64,000 bases of DNA. It comes from Cepaea nemoralis. Taxonomy: Eukaryota; Mollusca; Gastropoda; Stylommatophora; Helicidae. Positions 13,401 to 22,349 of the stretch are shown here, in pieces. The stretch lies in the NCBI GenBank assembly GCA_014155875.1, contig JACEFZ010022361.1:62001-126000 (forward strand). Direction: 5' to 3'. How positions within the stretch are numbered: position 1 is the stretch's first letter; the number at the start of each line of letters is the position of its first letter. The notes under the pieces were generated by a model. It did no database searches and was not told where the DNA came from. It saw only the letters and a program-made list of their open reading frames with translations. Made by a program: the position numbers and the translations under genes.

Positions 13401-16400
13401 TATTTGCCCATGCAACAAATGTATCTACAGCTCTTTGTAGTAATCTGGTGGCCACTGATGCATGTTCATTTGTGCTCCATAGAACCAGGTCATCGGCGTA
13501 CATTGCCGCTTTAATTCCATGCGGTAGATTAGCAACGAGATCATTGATGAAGATTAGAAAGAGTGTGGGGGACAAGACTCCGCCCTGGGGAACACCGTGA
13601 CGCAGTAGTACTTTCTTTCTCTTTAGTCCGTCTATCTGTACTCGGGCTCTTCTGTTGTGCAAGTATGCTTTCACCCATTTGTACATTCTTCCATTGACTC
13701 TGCAGTTTCTCAGTTTATTCATCAGACCTTCTTTCCAGACTTTGTCAAAGGCTTTCTTCAAATCTATCCATGCCGCAAGCACCAGCTTCTTCTCTTGGAA
13801 TGCATCCTCAATTTCTTGAGAGAGGTAGGTTGTCTGATCTTCCGTAGAGTAGCACTGCCTAAAGCCAGCCTGCTGTGGCACAAGGATGTTTTTACTTTCA
13901 ATGTACCACTGCAGTCTGTGATTGATGATGCGCTCCAGTGTTTTGCAGAGACAGCTGGTGAGGCTAATTGGTCTGTAGCTAGAGGCAATGGAACTATCTT
14001 TCCCTGATTTTAGGAGGGGTATCATGATTGCTTCTCTCCAGGCTTGTGGAACACTGCCTAAGGTCCAACTGTTATTGAAGATCTGCAACAGCTTTGCTTT
14101 GGCCTCTGTTCCTAGGTTCCTGATCATTTCATTGGAGATACCATCAGCTCCTGGTGACTTTCTCATTTTCAGTTTTGATATGGCTAGCTCCAGTTCGCTG
14201 ATTGTGATGGGTGCCTCCAGAACCTCATGTACTATTTCCTTCTGTCCTGTATGTTGCCGTTTCTCTCGAATCTCTTGTTGTTTCTCTGGACTAATTTTGA
14301 TATTGTTATCTTGTGCGAATGAGTCCGCAAAATGGTCAGCTGCTTGCTTTCTTGTTAAGATGTTTCCATCTTTATGTAGTGCAATTTTTGAGTTTCTCCC
14401 TGTGCCCTCATCGTTAAGTTGTTTTATTAGCTTCCACAATTTCCTTGTGTCTCTTTCAAAGTTCAGAGACTCTGTTTTTTCCTGCCAGCTTTTCCGTCTA
14501 GCCTGCAGCTTGGCCCTTTGAAATTTGGCTTTTGCATGCTGGAATTTATTGTGGTGCTCTTGGCTGGGTGTGACCTCTGCTTGCTTTCTACATACTTCCA
14601 CATCATTATGCAACTGTTCCAGTTCACTACTCCAGTAGGGTTTATATTGTTTACGGGCTCCTCTTGGTACTGTTTCTCGCGCTGCCTGTAGTATGCATTT
14701 CCCAAACTCTTCAACTACTTTATTTATGTCTTTCTCAGTGTTCAGGTTTCTAACCAGTATGCTGGTGCGATTCTTGTACATTGCCCAGTCTGCTTTCTTG
14801 TAGTTCCACCTCGAGAGGGTGCTGCTTTCACTTACAAGCTCATTTTCTACAGTTAGAAAGACTGGTCGATGGTCGCTGCCACCAAGTTGTTTCCCAACAA
14901 TTCGTGTAATGTTCCACTCCAGGTCTGGTGAATGAAAAGCCAGGTCAGGTGTAGTTGTAGAGTGCCATGATCTCGAGTAAAAAGTATGTGGGTTGGACGG
15001 CTTGTTAACCAAGATGAATCTATTCTCATCCTGCCAGTCTTCCAGTCTCTCTCCTCTCTGGTCCATGTGATCATAGCCCCAACTCTACGAGTGGCTGTTG
15101 AAATCGCCACACACAATCATTTTTTCTGTTAATGGTAGTGTGTCCAGTGCCTGTGGGCGGTCACTTGGACAGTAGTAATTGATCAGATGTAGGTCTGTAT
15201 AGCCTGTTTTAAGTTTAAGTGTCTGATACTCAGCCCCTTCCATATAGACTTCGATTTGGGAAGCAGTGATGTTATTTTTTACAAGGGTAAGTATCCCACC
15301 TTTTCGCCTGTCCTTTCGGTCAGATCGACAACACTGGTAGCCTCTGATTTTGAAGGCTATATTTTCGTTGAGGTGAGGTTCTTGCAAGCAACATATGCTT
15401 ACTTTTTCTTGGTCCAGGATGTTTTCTAATTCTACTTTTTTGTTGATGACTCCCTCCGCATTCCAGTGCATTATTTTAAGTCTTTGTTTAGTATGGCCAG
15501 CTGTTCTATTCTTATGTCCCCTGGCTCTACAGGACATCTGAGAAGGACCTCCAGTAGTTGGGGTTGGACCCTTTCGAGACATAGGACCCGGCACTGCACC
15601 TGCCTGGGGGTCCAAAGCAGGGCGAGCACCATAACTTTTAGCAGTAGTCAACATATTCCATTTTGCGTAATTGCGTGGCATCCTGATTTCTGTGGTGCGC
15701 CTCCTGGCTGGTTGCCTCCGTCTTTAGCACCTTTCCTTTGCTAGAGCAGACTGGTCTCACTCGAGTTTAGATGTGTACACACGCACACACGTGTCTGCAC
15801 ATGCATGTATGTGTATACACATCTAGAGCACACTGGTTATTTTCCGGCGCCAGATACTCACCGTCGCCCCTTCTCCTGTTAGTTTAAACAGTTCCGCCAC
15901 ATGAAGGCCAGGAGTTGGACTTTTGCTGCATAGGTTATGTATTCACAAGCCATTGGGGTATTTAAGCAATGTTGGGCGCTCACCCCAACACTGCGCCCTG
16001 GCTACATACAGCAACATTTGGAACCCTGTTGATTCTAGTTAGTCAGTTAATTAATCAGCCTCTGATCTAAGAAGGCCAATGATTGCTTCATTTAAATGAG
16101 AGTGATGTCTGCACAGAAGTGTATGTCACAGAATGATATGGTTTGCTAATTCATATTGCTTACTCTTTGACCTTGCTGTGCGATGCAGCATATGAGTCCA
16201 GTTATATTACATTTACATTGTCGTGGTTTTCAAGGCTACAGTAGAGATAACTTTACATGGCATTTAAAAAAAAATACCCCACAATTTTGTGGCATAGTGT
16301 CATCTCCGAAAGCAGCATGTGAGGAAGATAACCATCATCATCACAAGTGCCCTCCCATCTGGCTTAGGTGTTCATGCACCTGCACAGATGTCTGTCCTTG

Positions 16401-19400
16401 GTGTTCTGGTCATTTCTGTTGATGGTATTCCTCCATACCAGAATCTCAGTCCATACAGCATAATTTCTCTTGGTTAACCTCTTCCCTTTCTATCCTTGAT
16501 ATTTCCAGTTGTCTGCTCATTACATGACCAAAGAATACTGCCACCTTGTTTCTGTACTGAATTTTCTGTTTATTAGCCATATCTGGACACTCGTTAGTTA
16601 CGCTGGCAATCCAAGGCATTTGCAACATACGAGGAGGCTTCAAATGAAAATTGTGTATGTGTGTGTGAATATATTCTGAAAAAGTAAAGAAAAAATTATA
16701 ATTTTTCGATGTAGCCACCACTGCATTCAATGCAGGTCCTCCAGCCCCGATAAAGTGCTTGCATTCCTGTAGAAAAAAATTCTCTTGGTCATGTGTCTAA
16801 CCACTCATCACCACCTGCTGTACCTCTTCATCCGACCAAAAAGTCACAAATGTCATGCAATTCTGAAACTTCTTACTCTACTCATTCACTTGCTGGACTG
16901 ACAGGCACACATCATCATATGGGTCCTTCATTTGCCAATGAGTTTCTATAGGTTTCACCCTTTTTTTTTGTTTTTTTGTTTTTGTTTTTTGTTCGCATAT
17001 CCTTTACAGGACATCCCTGTCAACATCAGCATCTTTCAGCTTATTGTTGATTTCTTGGAAGATTACGCTCAGTAGTTTGCCATTGCTTTCTGAGCGACCG
17101 GCTCATATACCCCGGTCAGTTAAGATATTTACATTGTGTTGTGTTGTTTGTCCATCAAGAATGATGATGACCATTCATTTCATCCAGTGGGGTTGAAGGT
17201 ATGGAGCCGTGGGTTCTAAGATGGCTGATAAGGCCTATTTTGGCTCGGAATGTTCTTTGACATTGTGGGCAAAGAATGCTTGACGTCTCTGGAGGAGGAT
17301 TTCCTGCAGTGGTTTCTGTCCGTCCGTCCGTCCAATTTGGAAAAAAAAAAACAACTTTCCACCTTGTTTCAACCAGCCCGTGCGGCATTGGTTATAATAG
17401 CAGTGGTTCATGGTGCGTAGATTATTACTTTATTTATGTGCCAGTACAATCTGACTTATGTTGTGCGCAGACAATGTCTGTGACGTTGGGTGAGAGGTCT
17501 GGTTGTCCGGAAAGTCCGTTTTTTTTTTTTTTTTTGGTTTTATTAATGGGAGTGTTTTGTAAATCCCGTCCCTGGTTCGATGTCCCTGCTGTTGTCAACC
17601 TGTTCCCGTTGATCATCCCACGTGTGAACCTAGCATACCGGTACTGGTCATTGTCCTGGTCTCTCTGTCCCTGTCCTTGCCAAGAGGGATTGCTCGTCTT
17701 GTCACCCTCCTTCCGACTCCTCCGGGTAGGGGCCAAACCACACACACCCTGTCCAGGTCACGCCGCAGCCAATCGCCCATCTCAGGGCACCCCGGACATC
17801 CACCATAATGGAAAAGAGTGGATGTCCAAAAAAAAAGGGAATTTAGGTACATAGAACATGGACAATAAAGATACAAACTAACATTCATTTAAAAAAAAAA
17901 AAAATAAATAAATAAATACACACTAATAATTAACGGTACAAACATTGATGGCCGCTGTTTTACTGATTCTCATTGTTTGTAATTTTGTGTGTATGTGCAT
18001 TTATTATCTGTATTTTTCTGTTTATTCCGCCACTTTGTCCCTTTATTTATCTACCTGGGTTGTGCCATTTACTACCCCGCTTTTCGCTGTTTTCCTGATT
18101 CTCATCATTTGTAAATATTTATTATCTGTATTTTTCTGTTTAATCCCACACTTTATCCCTTTATTTTCGTGGTTTTTCTGTCCTGCCTTTTCTTCACAGC
18201 TCTTGCAGTCCTGGTTGCCTCGCAATATGACTGCACCTTTACGTAATGATGCACGCCACGAATTTCGGTCTCTGGCTGCAGCCTCCCAGGTGTCATGATC
18301 GATTCCAAAAGCATTCAGTGAAATTTTCAGTGTCTTTAAAGTGTTTCCTCTGGCCACCTTGGCAGCGTTTACCACAACGCAGTTCGCTGTAAAAAATTTG
18401 TTTAGGGAGCCTGTGATCTGGCATGCGAGTCAAGTGACCAGCCCAACGAATCTGATTCTTCATCAGTATAGGTGGATACTGGGCATGGATGCTCTTTCTA
18501 GGACTTCAGTGTCTGGAATCTTGTCTTGCCATTTAATCTTCAGTAGCTTCCTTAGGCAGACTGTGTGGAAGTGGTTTAATTTCCTAGCAGTGTCGCTGAT
18601 AAACAGTCCAGGTTTCACAAGCATATAGCAGTGTGGATAATACAACTGCTTTGTAGACTTTTAGCTTTGTTTGCAGGCTTATTCCAGTTCTGTCCCATAC
18701 ATTCTTGTACAGTCTGCCAAAGGCCGCACTGGCCTTGGAGATTCTTGCATTCACTTCGTCATCAATTGTGGCAGCTTGTGACACAGTGCTGCCAAGATAG
18801 GTGAATTTGTCCACAACACTTAGTCTATGATCATTCACTTTGATATTCGGCACAGTGTGATTATTCCCTGAAGCTGGCTGGTACATAACTACAGTCTTCT
18901 CCAAGTTGATATTGAGCCCAAAGTTGGCACAAGCATGTGAGAAAGCTGAAACATTATGTTGCATGTCCGCCTCTGAGTTGGCGTATAGAGCGCAATCATC
19001 AGCAAACAGGAGCTCTCTGACGGTGTCGCTGTTAATTTTGGTTTTAGCTTTCAGCCTCTGAGATTGAATAACTTTCCATCCATACGATAGTTGATGTCTA
19101 TTCCAATGTTGTCATTCTCGAAGGCATTCATCAACATGGCTGAAAACATGAGGCTGAACAGTGTTGGTGCCAGGACACATCCTTGCTTCACTCCATTGGT
19201 GACAGGAAAGGGTTCAGACAGTTTACCATTTTCCTGTACTCTTGCCTGCATGCCGTCATGAAATAGCCGCACTATTTGGACAGCCATATTTTGCCATAAT
19301 TACATTGTGCAAAACATGTAAAAGAAGACAAATATTATGTTATTTAATGGACTAAATCTGATATAACTGAATGCACATCTTTCAGTACTTAATGAAATAC

Positions 19401-19685
19401 AAGTTATATCGTTGAATGGAAGCCTTATACTGTTGAATGGAATATAAGTCTTGTATTCTTTAGTGGAATACAAGTCTTATCTTGTTTACTATTATACATG
19501 CCTGAAACTGGTAAATAAGTGTTTTTATTTTTACTTCCGCCTGTTTCAGATATTACTTCAAGCGTCACAGTGATGAGTTTGGAGACAGTGCTGGTGCAGT
19601 GTTTGAGGACATTGCAGATGACAACGTCATTGTGCCACTGTGGCAAGGAAAGATAGTTGTAAAAGTGGAGAAACTAGATCTGTAA
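1197..19685 (+). CDS. axin: Axin, C-terminal four exons (spliced; gene continues upstream of window)
   Basis: Axin is the cytoplasmic scaffold of the beta-catenin destruction complex. Its C-terminal DIX domain polymerises head-to-tail and binds the Dishevelled DIX domain. Four exons (1197-1424, 6875-7018, 10261-10440, 19550-19685) splice with canonical GT-AG sites. Every exon ends two bases into a codon and the next supplies one, so the frame is unbroken to the TAA at 19683. The joined product has the [17 protein letters not shown] segment found before the DIX domain in Axins, a Pro/Ser-rich linker, then a DIX domain with [15 protein letters not shown] and [12 protein letters not shown] and an end close to KVEKLDL. 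The PPNP-QLEEA-RRL segment separates Axin from Dishevelled and DIXDC1. The RGS, GSK3 and beta-catenin regions are not in the window. Introns of 5.4, 3.2 and 9.1 kb are loaded with repeats, but no coding exon is damaged. Confidence 0.93.
1605..1664 (+). repeat. 29-bp direct repeat, two copies
   Basis: A segment beginning GTTAAGGCAGTCAATG and ending GATCTT occurs twice in immediate succession just before the LINE ORF at 1671. It may mark the 5' junction of that insertion. Confidence 0.65.
1671..3419 (+). mobile_element. 5'-truncated non-LTR retrotransposon: intact RT plus C-terminal C2H2 zinc finger
   Basis: The 582-codon open frame begins inside the element, so the endonuclease is missing. 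The RT motifs are in order: [10 protein letters not shown] near residue 26, [13 protein letters not shown] (motif A) near 150, [12 protein letters not shown] near 210, and [10 protein letters not shown] (catalytic YXDD-like FADD) near 270. After the thumb come [13 protein letters not shown] and a GRR-QGRP-RYKDV segment. A zinc finger near residue 556 has C-x2-C, IGL and H-x4-H spacing. The RT frame has no stops or frameshifts, so the copy is young or constrained. It lies in an Axin intron in the same orientation as the gene. A close but decayed relative lies on the - strand at 17139-19299. I would call it RTE-like, but the clade is uncertain without a tree. Confidence 0.88.
3420..6320. other. 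Axin intron, mostly unique
   Basis: It includes the probable LINE 3' UTR just after 3419, AT-rich sequence, and a SINE D fragment at about 4600-4725. I see no exon-like ORF with splice sites. Confidence 0.5.
4596..4726 (-). repeat. SINE family D fragment (tRNA-derived)
   Basis: It aligns block by block with 60140-60350: GTACCTTG, a GGT-CTTGA-CCTG block, GGTTAGGGTT, a purine tract, CACACTTACTGAGGATTCGAAG. The last block is the reverse complement of a tRNA B box. The 5' head is lost beyond it. Confidence 0.65.
6300..6800 (-). mobile_element. Decayed LINE RT C-terminal fragment with GAT tail
   Basis: Read on the - strand with frameshifts, it resembles the RT thumb and C-terminal region of RTE-like elements (a degraded 'RRMLxI..K', then IIFGHIM-like), ending in a GATGATGATG tail at 6328-6340. 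It is heavily mutated, and the match is by eye only. Confidence 0.45.
6875..7018 (+). CDS. axin: Axin exon: proline/histidine-rich linker
   Basis: The acceptor is TTGTTTCTACAG at 6874 and the donor is GTATGT at 7019. Its first A joins the AA of the preceding exon to give Lys. It encodes [20 protein letters not shown] and onward to DVSFISE, a low-complexity linker between the PPNP segment and the DIX domain. A competing AG at 6876 would break the frame. The donor lies against a 42-bp minisatellite that begins within a few bases of it. Confidence 0.88.
7020..8040. repeat. 42-bp minisatellite, about 24 copies, next to an Axin splice donor
   Basis: The consensus unit reads GTGACATGTC-CTGTGATTTATG-TTAGCTAAAT-ATTGTGATA, with variant and shortened units. 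The first unit overlaps the donor of the Axin exon ending at 7018. Because 42 is a multiple of three, both strands show open repeats such as [14 protein letters not shown]; these are not evidence of a protein. Confidence 0.95.
8041..9400. other. Axin intron, mostly unique
   Basis: A SINE C tail-like stretch (TTTCAAGGCGTATAAAAGGGTCCTTT) lies near 8224-8250. A stretch at 8560-8840 ending in an AGA/GAA microsatellite could be a LINE 3' end. Nothing else can be assigned. Confidence 0.4.
9500..9925. repeat. 39-bp minisatellite, about 11 copies
   Basis: The unit is near ACATGTTTGTTGTGGACAGA followed by TCCTTCATCAGAACTTGAC. Its period is divisible by three, so several frames on both strands stay open ([13 protein letters not shown] on +). 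It lies inside the Axin intron. Confidence 0.93.
10261..10440 (+). CDS. axin: Axin exon: N-terminal half of DIX domain
   Basis: The acceptor is TTTCATCCAG at 10260 and the donor is GTAAGT at 10441. The exon encodes a Ser-rich lead and then [18 protein letters not shown] and [20 protein letters not shown]. These correspond to the first beta strands and helix of a DIX domain. The EPIPYR motif is a hallmark of the Axin-type DIX fold. Confidence 0.95.
10552..10745 (+). repeat. SINE family B (tRNA-derived)
   Basis: The head has an A-box-like ATGGATAAGAGCGC and a B-box-like GAGTTCAACCCC, followed by a body with CGATCAGTTGGACTAAAATG and TACAAGTACCTCAGAAGC. The same order appears on the - strand at 49597-49845 and 55585-55810. 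Confidence 0.75.
10746..11363. other. Axin intron, unassigned
   Basis: I see no gene or repeat family that I can support here. Confidence 0.35.
11375..11628 (-). repeat. SINE family A, full-length copy with 11-bp TSD
   Basis: This 254-bp element is read on the - strand. It starts GCCGGTCTCCCTGGCCAAGG, which has an A-box-like TGGCCAAGGGGTTAACG, contains the block CAGAAAGCAATGGCAAACTA in other copies, and ends in GGATATGCAACATTAAAA plus an A-rich tail. It is bounded by GGACTTATAAT at 11364-11374 and again at 11629-11639, a perfect 11-bp target duplication that fixes both ends. Confidence 0.85.
11851..15066 (-). CDS. LINE polyprotein remainder: endonuclease C-terminus, RT, RNase H, zinc knuckle
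   Basis: This 1071-codon open frame has no internal stops. The endonuclease C-terminal SDHRPVF lies near residue 85. The RT spans roughly residues 300-620, with motif [15 protein letters not shown] near 425, [13 protein letters not shown] near 490 and YADDLVLW near 522. The RNase HI domain runs from about 820 to 945, with its Asp-Glu-Asp residues and the [12 protein letters not shown] stretch visible. A terminal Cys-His cluster lies near 1012-1035. It is out of frame-break only upstream, at the TAG at 15085. Family knowledge: RNase H after RT is typical of I-superfamily elements. Confidence 0.9.
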   Translation of the reverse strand: MDQRGERLEDWQDENRFILVNKPSNPHTFYSRSWHSTTTPDLAFHSPDLEWNITRIVGKQLGGSDHRPVFLTVENELVSESSTLSRWNYKKADWAMYKNRTSILVRNLNTEKDINKVVEEFGKCILQAARETVPRGARKQYKPYWSSELEQLHNDVEVCRKQAEVTPSQEHHNKFQHAKAKFQRAKLQARRKSWQEKTESLNFERDTRKLWKLIKQLNDEGTGRNSKIALHKDGNILTRKQAADHFADSFAQDNNIKISPEKQQEIREKRQHTGQKEIVHEVLEAPITISELELAISKLKMRKSPGADGISNEMIRNLGTEAKAKLLQIFNNSWTLGSVPQAWREAIMIPLLKSGKDSSIASSYRPISLTSCLCKTLERIINHRLQWYIESKNILVPQQAGFRQCYSTEDQTTYLSQEIEDAFQEKKLVLAAWIDLKKAFDKVWKEGLMNKLRNCRVNGRMYKWVKAYLHNRRARVQIDGLKRKKVLLRHGVPQGGVLSPTLFLIFINDLVANLPHGIKAAMYADDLVLWSTNEHASVATRLLQRAVDTFVAWANRWCVSINTDKCSTTLFTLSPKQKAGTIQINGTPLREVKEPTYFGVTFDGRLTWRKHINKAVAKARRKIAILRKLSGTTWGASGEILSKVYQQSIRPHLEYGSTAWCSASKTTLQELDKVQNQALRVTTGGMRSTPIVEMEKMGRTQALSERRDTKTLIQAEKFLSLPGHPMKNRFENLAMGRLKRSSFIHQAKRLCRETTDLPTVGIPLTTIPERTPWKDEHRLSLQIQTKVRGIFDKEEQNSVQRRTATLSFLDEEYPQDLWIRVYTDGSAQNAVRNGGAGVYIEYPNNTRDTARVPTGKYCHNYDAEIEAIKIATEKLLNTSNGTQPVVLLTDAKSVLEALLSGKLPVLRTLLSELSSQHKVTIQWIPSHCGVPGNDRADQLAKEGAKEEQPDVPVTYHQKKRMIKSVRKPSKPAQDDYHIMDRPEQVIILRLRTGHNRLRNHMYTKFKIGETAMCTCGLASQTAEHILQDCPKYNISRQTFWPRETTVEDKLYGPLCELKKTVQFIQETALQL
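15085..15681 (-). pseudogene. LINE endonuclease N-terminal part, ended by a premature stop
   Basis: The 198 codons start [11 protein letters not shown]. The first third is polar and Pro/Gly-rich. The endonuclease proper begins at [10 protein letters not shown], with the catalytic Glu in [11 protein letters not shown] and the Asp/Asn in GDFNSHS directly before the stop. The next codons (SWGYDH) continue in the same frame into the following ORF, so this is a single nonsense change rather than a frameshift. Confidence 0.85.
16025..16330. other. Axin intron between repeats
   Basis: The first 12 bases are the LINE target duplication. The rest shows nothing I can assign. Confidence 0.4.
16334..16600 (-). 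mobile_element. Decayed LINE RT C-terminal fragment
   Basis: On the - strand, [18 protein letters not shown] resembles the post-RT 'FFGHVMR' block of RTE-like elements. It is followed towards 16334 by a GATGATGATGG tail. It resembles the fragment at 53495-54020. Confidence 0.5.
16680..16870 (-). pseudogene. Mariner/Tc1-type transposase C-terminal remnant
   Basis: Conceptual - strand reading with stops gives [34 protein letters not shown] and GGYIEKL. This matches the usual end of mariner-family transposases (EEV..AV..WL, FF..GI..L..RW..C....G.Y.EK). The catalytic Asp residues lie upstream and are not recognisable, so this is a dead fragment. Confidence 0.7.
16990..17118 (-). repeat. SINE family A, 5'-truncated copy
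   Basis: It matches the 3' half of the family, from GCATATCCTTTACAGGACAT to CTTTCTGAGCGACCGGCTC. Confidence 0.75.
17139..19299 (-). mobile_element. 5'-truncated LINE relative of the 1671-3419 element, broken, candidate 10-bp TSD
   Basis: The - strand reading gives [31 protein letters not shown], then after a frameshift [44 protein letters not shown], another break, then [15 protein letters not shown], an AWxxIRKGA-like WRASLRKGA segment, and finally a C2H2 finger ([19 protein letters not shown]) at about 17215-17275. TTACATTGTG occurs at 17129-17138 and 19300-19309 and may be the target duplication. A separate insert with an A-rich tail interrupts it at about 17390-17935, and a roughly 130-bp duplicated segment lies at 17955-18175. 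Confidence 0.85.
17390..17935 (+). repeat. Unclassified retroposed insert with A/ATAA tail
   Basis: GC-rich sequence ends in CAATAAAG, a run of A and AAATAAATAAATAAAT at 17889-17918, and it splits the LINE on the other strand. I do not recognise its body. The orientation is inferred from the tail alone. Confidence 0.5.
19550..19685 (+). CDS. axin: Axin last coding exon: C-terminal half of DIX domain and stop
   Basis: The acceptor is CCGCCTGTTTCAG at 19549. The first A completes Lys, followed by [36 protein letters not shown] and LDL, then TAA at 19683-19685. These are the last strands of a DIX domain, and the protein ends at the point where Axins usually end. The 3' UTR end is not clear. AATAAA hexamers at about 21082 and 21247 are possible polyadenylation signals, but nothing else supports them. 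Confidence 0.95.
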
Positions 19686-22345
19686 TCTGTACTGTGTTAG
19701 TCGGTGATGAGTGAGTGTCAGAGGCAAGCAAAGAATATGTGTGATGAAAGACAAGTGAGAAAGCTGTACCTTGTTTTGTTTGTAGATTCCAGCAATATTA
19801 AGAGCTATTTAGTACAGAACAGTTTATAAAGTAATTGGGAATTGAAAACCAAGCAAGATAACTAACAAGGGATGACAGTGGGAACAGAGTGCTAGCAACA
19901 AGGAACCTTGCAAACTTAGTAGGCTGTACAAGAAGATCAATATTCTTGGCTGATCCTGTATCTTATTGCAGAGGTCTAGCTTAGAAAGGTGTCACTTATG
20001 TAAGCTCATGGTTGTATTGACTAGGGGTGGCTAGTTACTTCCCTCACTGCTTTCTCCTTCTGCAACGTAGGACATGCACCTGTTTTATGAGAATGCATAA
20101 GGTCTGTGAACTCACCTGGGGGTTGTGACAAGATGTGATAGATATTTGTTCAAAGTAGGACAGGCGCTGTTGTATGAGAATGCGTGGCATCTGTGAACTC
20201 ACCTGGTGGTTGTGTGACAAGATGTGACAGATTTTTAATCAAAGTAGGACAGGTGCCTGTTGTATCAGAATTCGTGACATCTATGAACTCACCTGGGAGT
20301 TATGTGACATGACATATTTTAAATCATCTGGTAGTTGTATATAAAGGACAAATTTATAAAACTTAAAATTATGTTTACTTACCTGGTCTCCTCCTCCCCT
20401 CTGTGGGGGGTGTAGTCTATACTAGGTTATGCAAGAAACCATGGCCAGTTATTCTTCATTCAGAGCATATAATACAAATGATCCCTTGTGTTGTTGTTGA
20501 CAACTGTGTTGCAAGAGGGGGTGACTATTTCCCATTGGCTACTCATTATTTGTGTGGAGTTGTGGTGGCTGTGAGGTTTAACATGCTTACACTTTCTCTC
20601 CTAATAATGGTGTAGTGGGTTTGTTCCACATGCTGTTCAGTTGGATGTAAATGTCGACTTCCCATTCAGAAAGCAATGGCAAACTACTGAAAATAAAATT
20701 GCCTTGTAAATCAACTTCAGGTTGATTGAAATATCCTGCAAAGGACATGCAATTTGAAATCATTATTTGCCTTGAGAAGGTTGTCCATGCTGGTTTCTTC
20801 AGTTCTCAGTGTTGTCGTACAGATCACAAATTTGTCAATTTTTGTCTGTGCTTCTTTCATGATTGTGTTTTGAATCTCAGATTTGATGTCTGTGCTGTAA
20901 GCTGATCAGGCTGCATGTTTACACGATGGCAGTCTAATATACCTGCAGGTTGCTTGATGTATTCCTTTGTTGATTTGGATTTAATAGTGTTCCTTTAGTT
21001 CTTCACTGAATTCCCTCATTCGTCTTTGTAATCCAGGTTCTCTCCTCCTTCGCAGTAGCTTTAAAGGGGAATAAGTGAAGCAATAAAAATACTAGATGGA
21101 CTGCTGTTTTATGCCGTGCTGAGAAATGGCCCAACAAAAGAGGCAGAGCCAACAGACTACAAATCACAGAGCAGTGCTGATCACACAACGGGCCAGTTTC
21201 TCCACTAAGACCCGGCCACACTAGACTAAACATGCATTTAAACAGAATAAATCCTTCTCATGAGTGTAACTGCCGAAATGGCAATAATTTAAGATTGTCC
21301 ACCACACACTATTTAAAGACTGTCCATGACACACTGTTTAAAGACTGTCCACTGACTGACTGACTGACTGGCACCTTGCCATCTTGACAAACGATAGTTT
21401 GTAAAATGGAGTTATACCTCTCTATAACACAAAGCCTGGGCTGAATTTAGAGACCATATGTTGCCCATGCAGCATGATCCCTCTCTCGGCCTGTCTAGTT
21501 TACTCCAGAGGAAAGTTAACGCCAATACATCTGGAACAAGACAAGCTGCAGAAGCTGCCGGATCAGCAAAGCAATGCTCTAACTGTCTGCCTGTCGGAGC
21601 TTCTATTCTAGACCAGTTGCCAACCAAGGCTTAGGGCCTGGTCTGCCCTGCCTATGACATTCAGTCTTTAGGTTGCATTTCCTCACACTAGGATAAGGCT
21701 TGTACCCTCCCAATTGCACTCCTCCACCCGAAGCCGTTGGCACAATGTGGGGTGTCGGATTTGGTAAGCGTCGCCCAACATTCGGCGTTAACAGAAGCAG
21801 GTTGTACTGGCTACTGTTATACGGTAGCTCAGTCCTATCTAAAGACTGCCCACTACACACTATATAAAGACTGTCCTCCAGACACAGTTTAAAGACTGTC
21901 CACCAGACACTGTTTACATGCCAATAACTTGCCACAGAAAGTGGACAACAATCATGGTGTCTCCAACTATAACACAGACACAATAGCACTACAAGGCAGC
22001 TACAGAAGATAAGCTTTTTATTTAACCTTTCATTAGCTGCAACAAGCTTAGTAGTTTTCTGCTTATGAAAACCAGACTCTTTGTCAGACAGTTTATTTAA
22101 CAGCTGCTGACTGAAAGCCAAGGTGTGACTGACAGGACACAATCGATATTGCTGTCCTGTTTTACATGTTGCAAACTGTGATATTCATCTGTTTAGAAAT
22201 ATTTCTATTTTCTGTATGCTTGATCGTTATGTCCTGTTCTGGATACATGTGATCGATGGTGAGGTAATTGCTAGGTTTTTGCTTGGTTTATTGTTTCTGT
22301 GATTCCTGTGTAGGTACGTGTGAGTGAGTGAGTAGTAGTTTATTA
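19686..22345. other. Downstream of Axin: possible 3' UTR and intergenic DNA
   Basis: A roughly 88-bp imperfect repeat (GTAGGACAGG-GCTGTTGTAT-GAGAATGCGT type) occurs three times at 20067-20330. Short AAGACTGTCCACCA-type repeats occur at 21300-21360 and 21840-21915. I see no further exon. Confidence 0.45.
20645..20760 (+). repeat. SINE family A, 5'-truncated copy
   Basis: It contains CATTCAGAAAGCAATGGCAA and ACTACTGA, then AATATCCTGCAAAGGACATG, the 3' half of the family in tail-right orientation. Confidence 0.65.
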
Positions 22346-22349
22346 TTAA

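Larger units (their letters stand above)
11825..16024 (-). mobile_element. Near-complete RNase-H-containing LINE (I-superfamily-like), 4.2 kb, 12-bp TSD
   Basis: The element is flanked by CCTGTTGATTCT at 11813-11824 and 16025-16036. On the - strand it has about 340 nt of leader, an apurinic-type endonuclease ([24 protein letters not shown], then GSDHRPVF), an RT ([36 protein letters not shown]), an RNase H ([32 protein letters not shown]), and a C-terminal [15 protein letters not shown] cluster. A GAAGAAGAA tail lies at the 11825 end. The sole break is an in-frame TAG at 15087-15085 inside the endonuclease. I find no ORF1. It lies antisense in an Axin intron. Confidence 0.9.

Noticed and set aside
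12653..14521. Several + strand ORFs of 116-177 codons
   Set aside because: They are antisense shadows of the RNase-H LINE ORF on the - strand.
17276..17854. 192-codon + strand ORF
   Set aside because: It runs across the LINE zinc-finger antisense, a poly-T stretch and the A-tailed insert; it is a composite of unrelated pieces.
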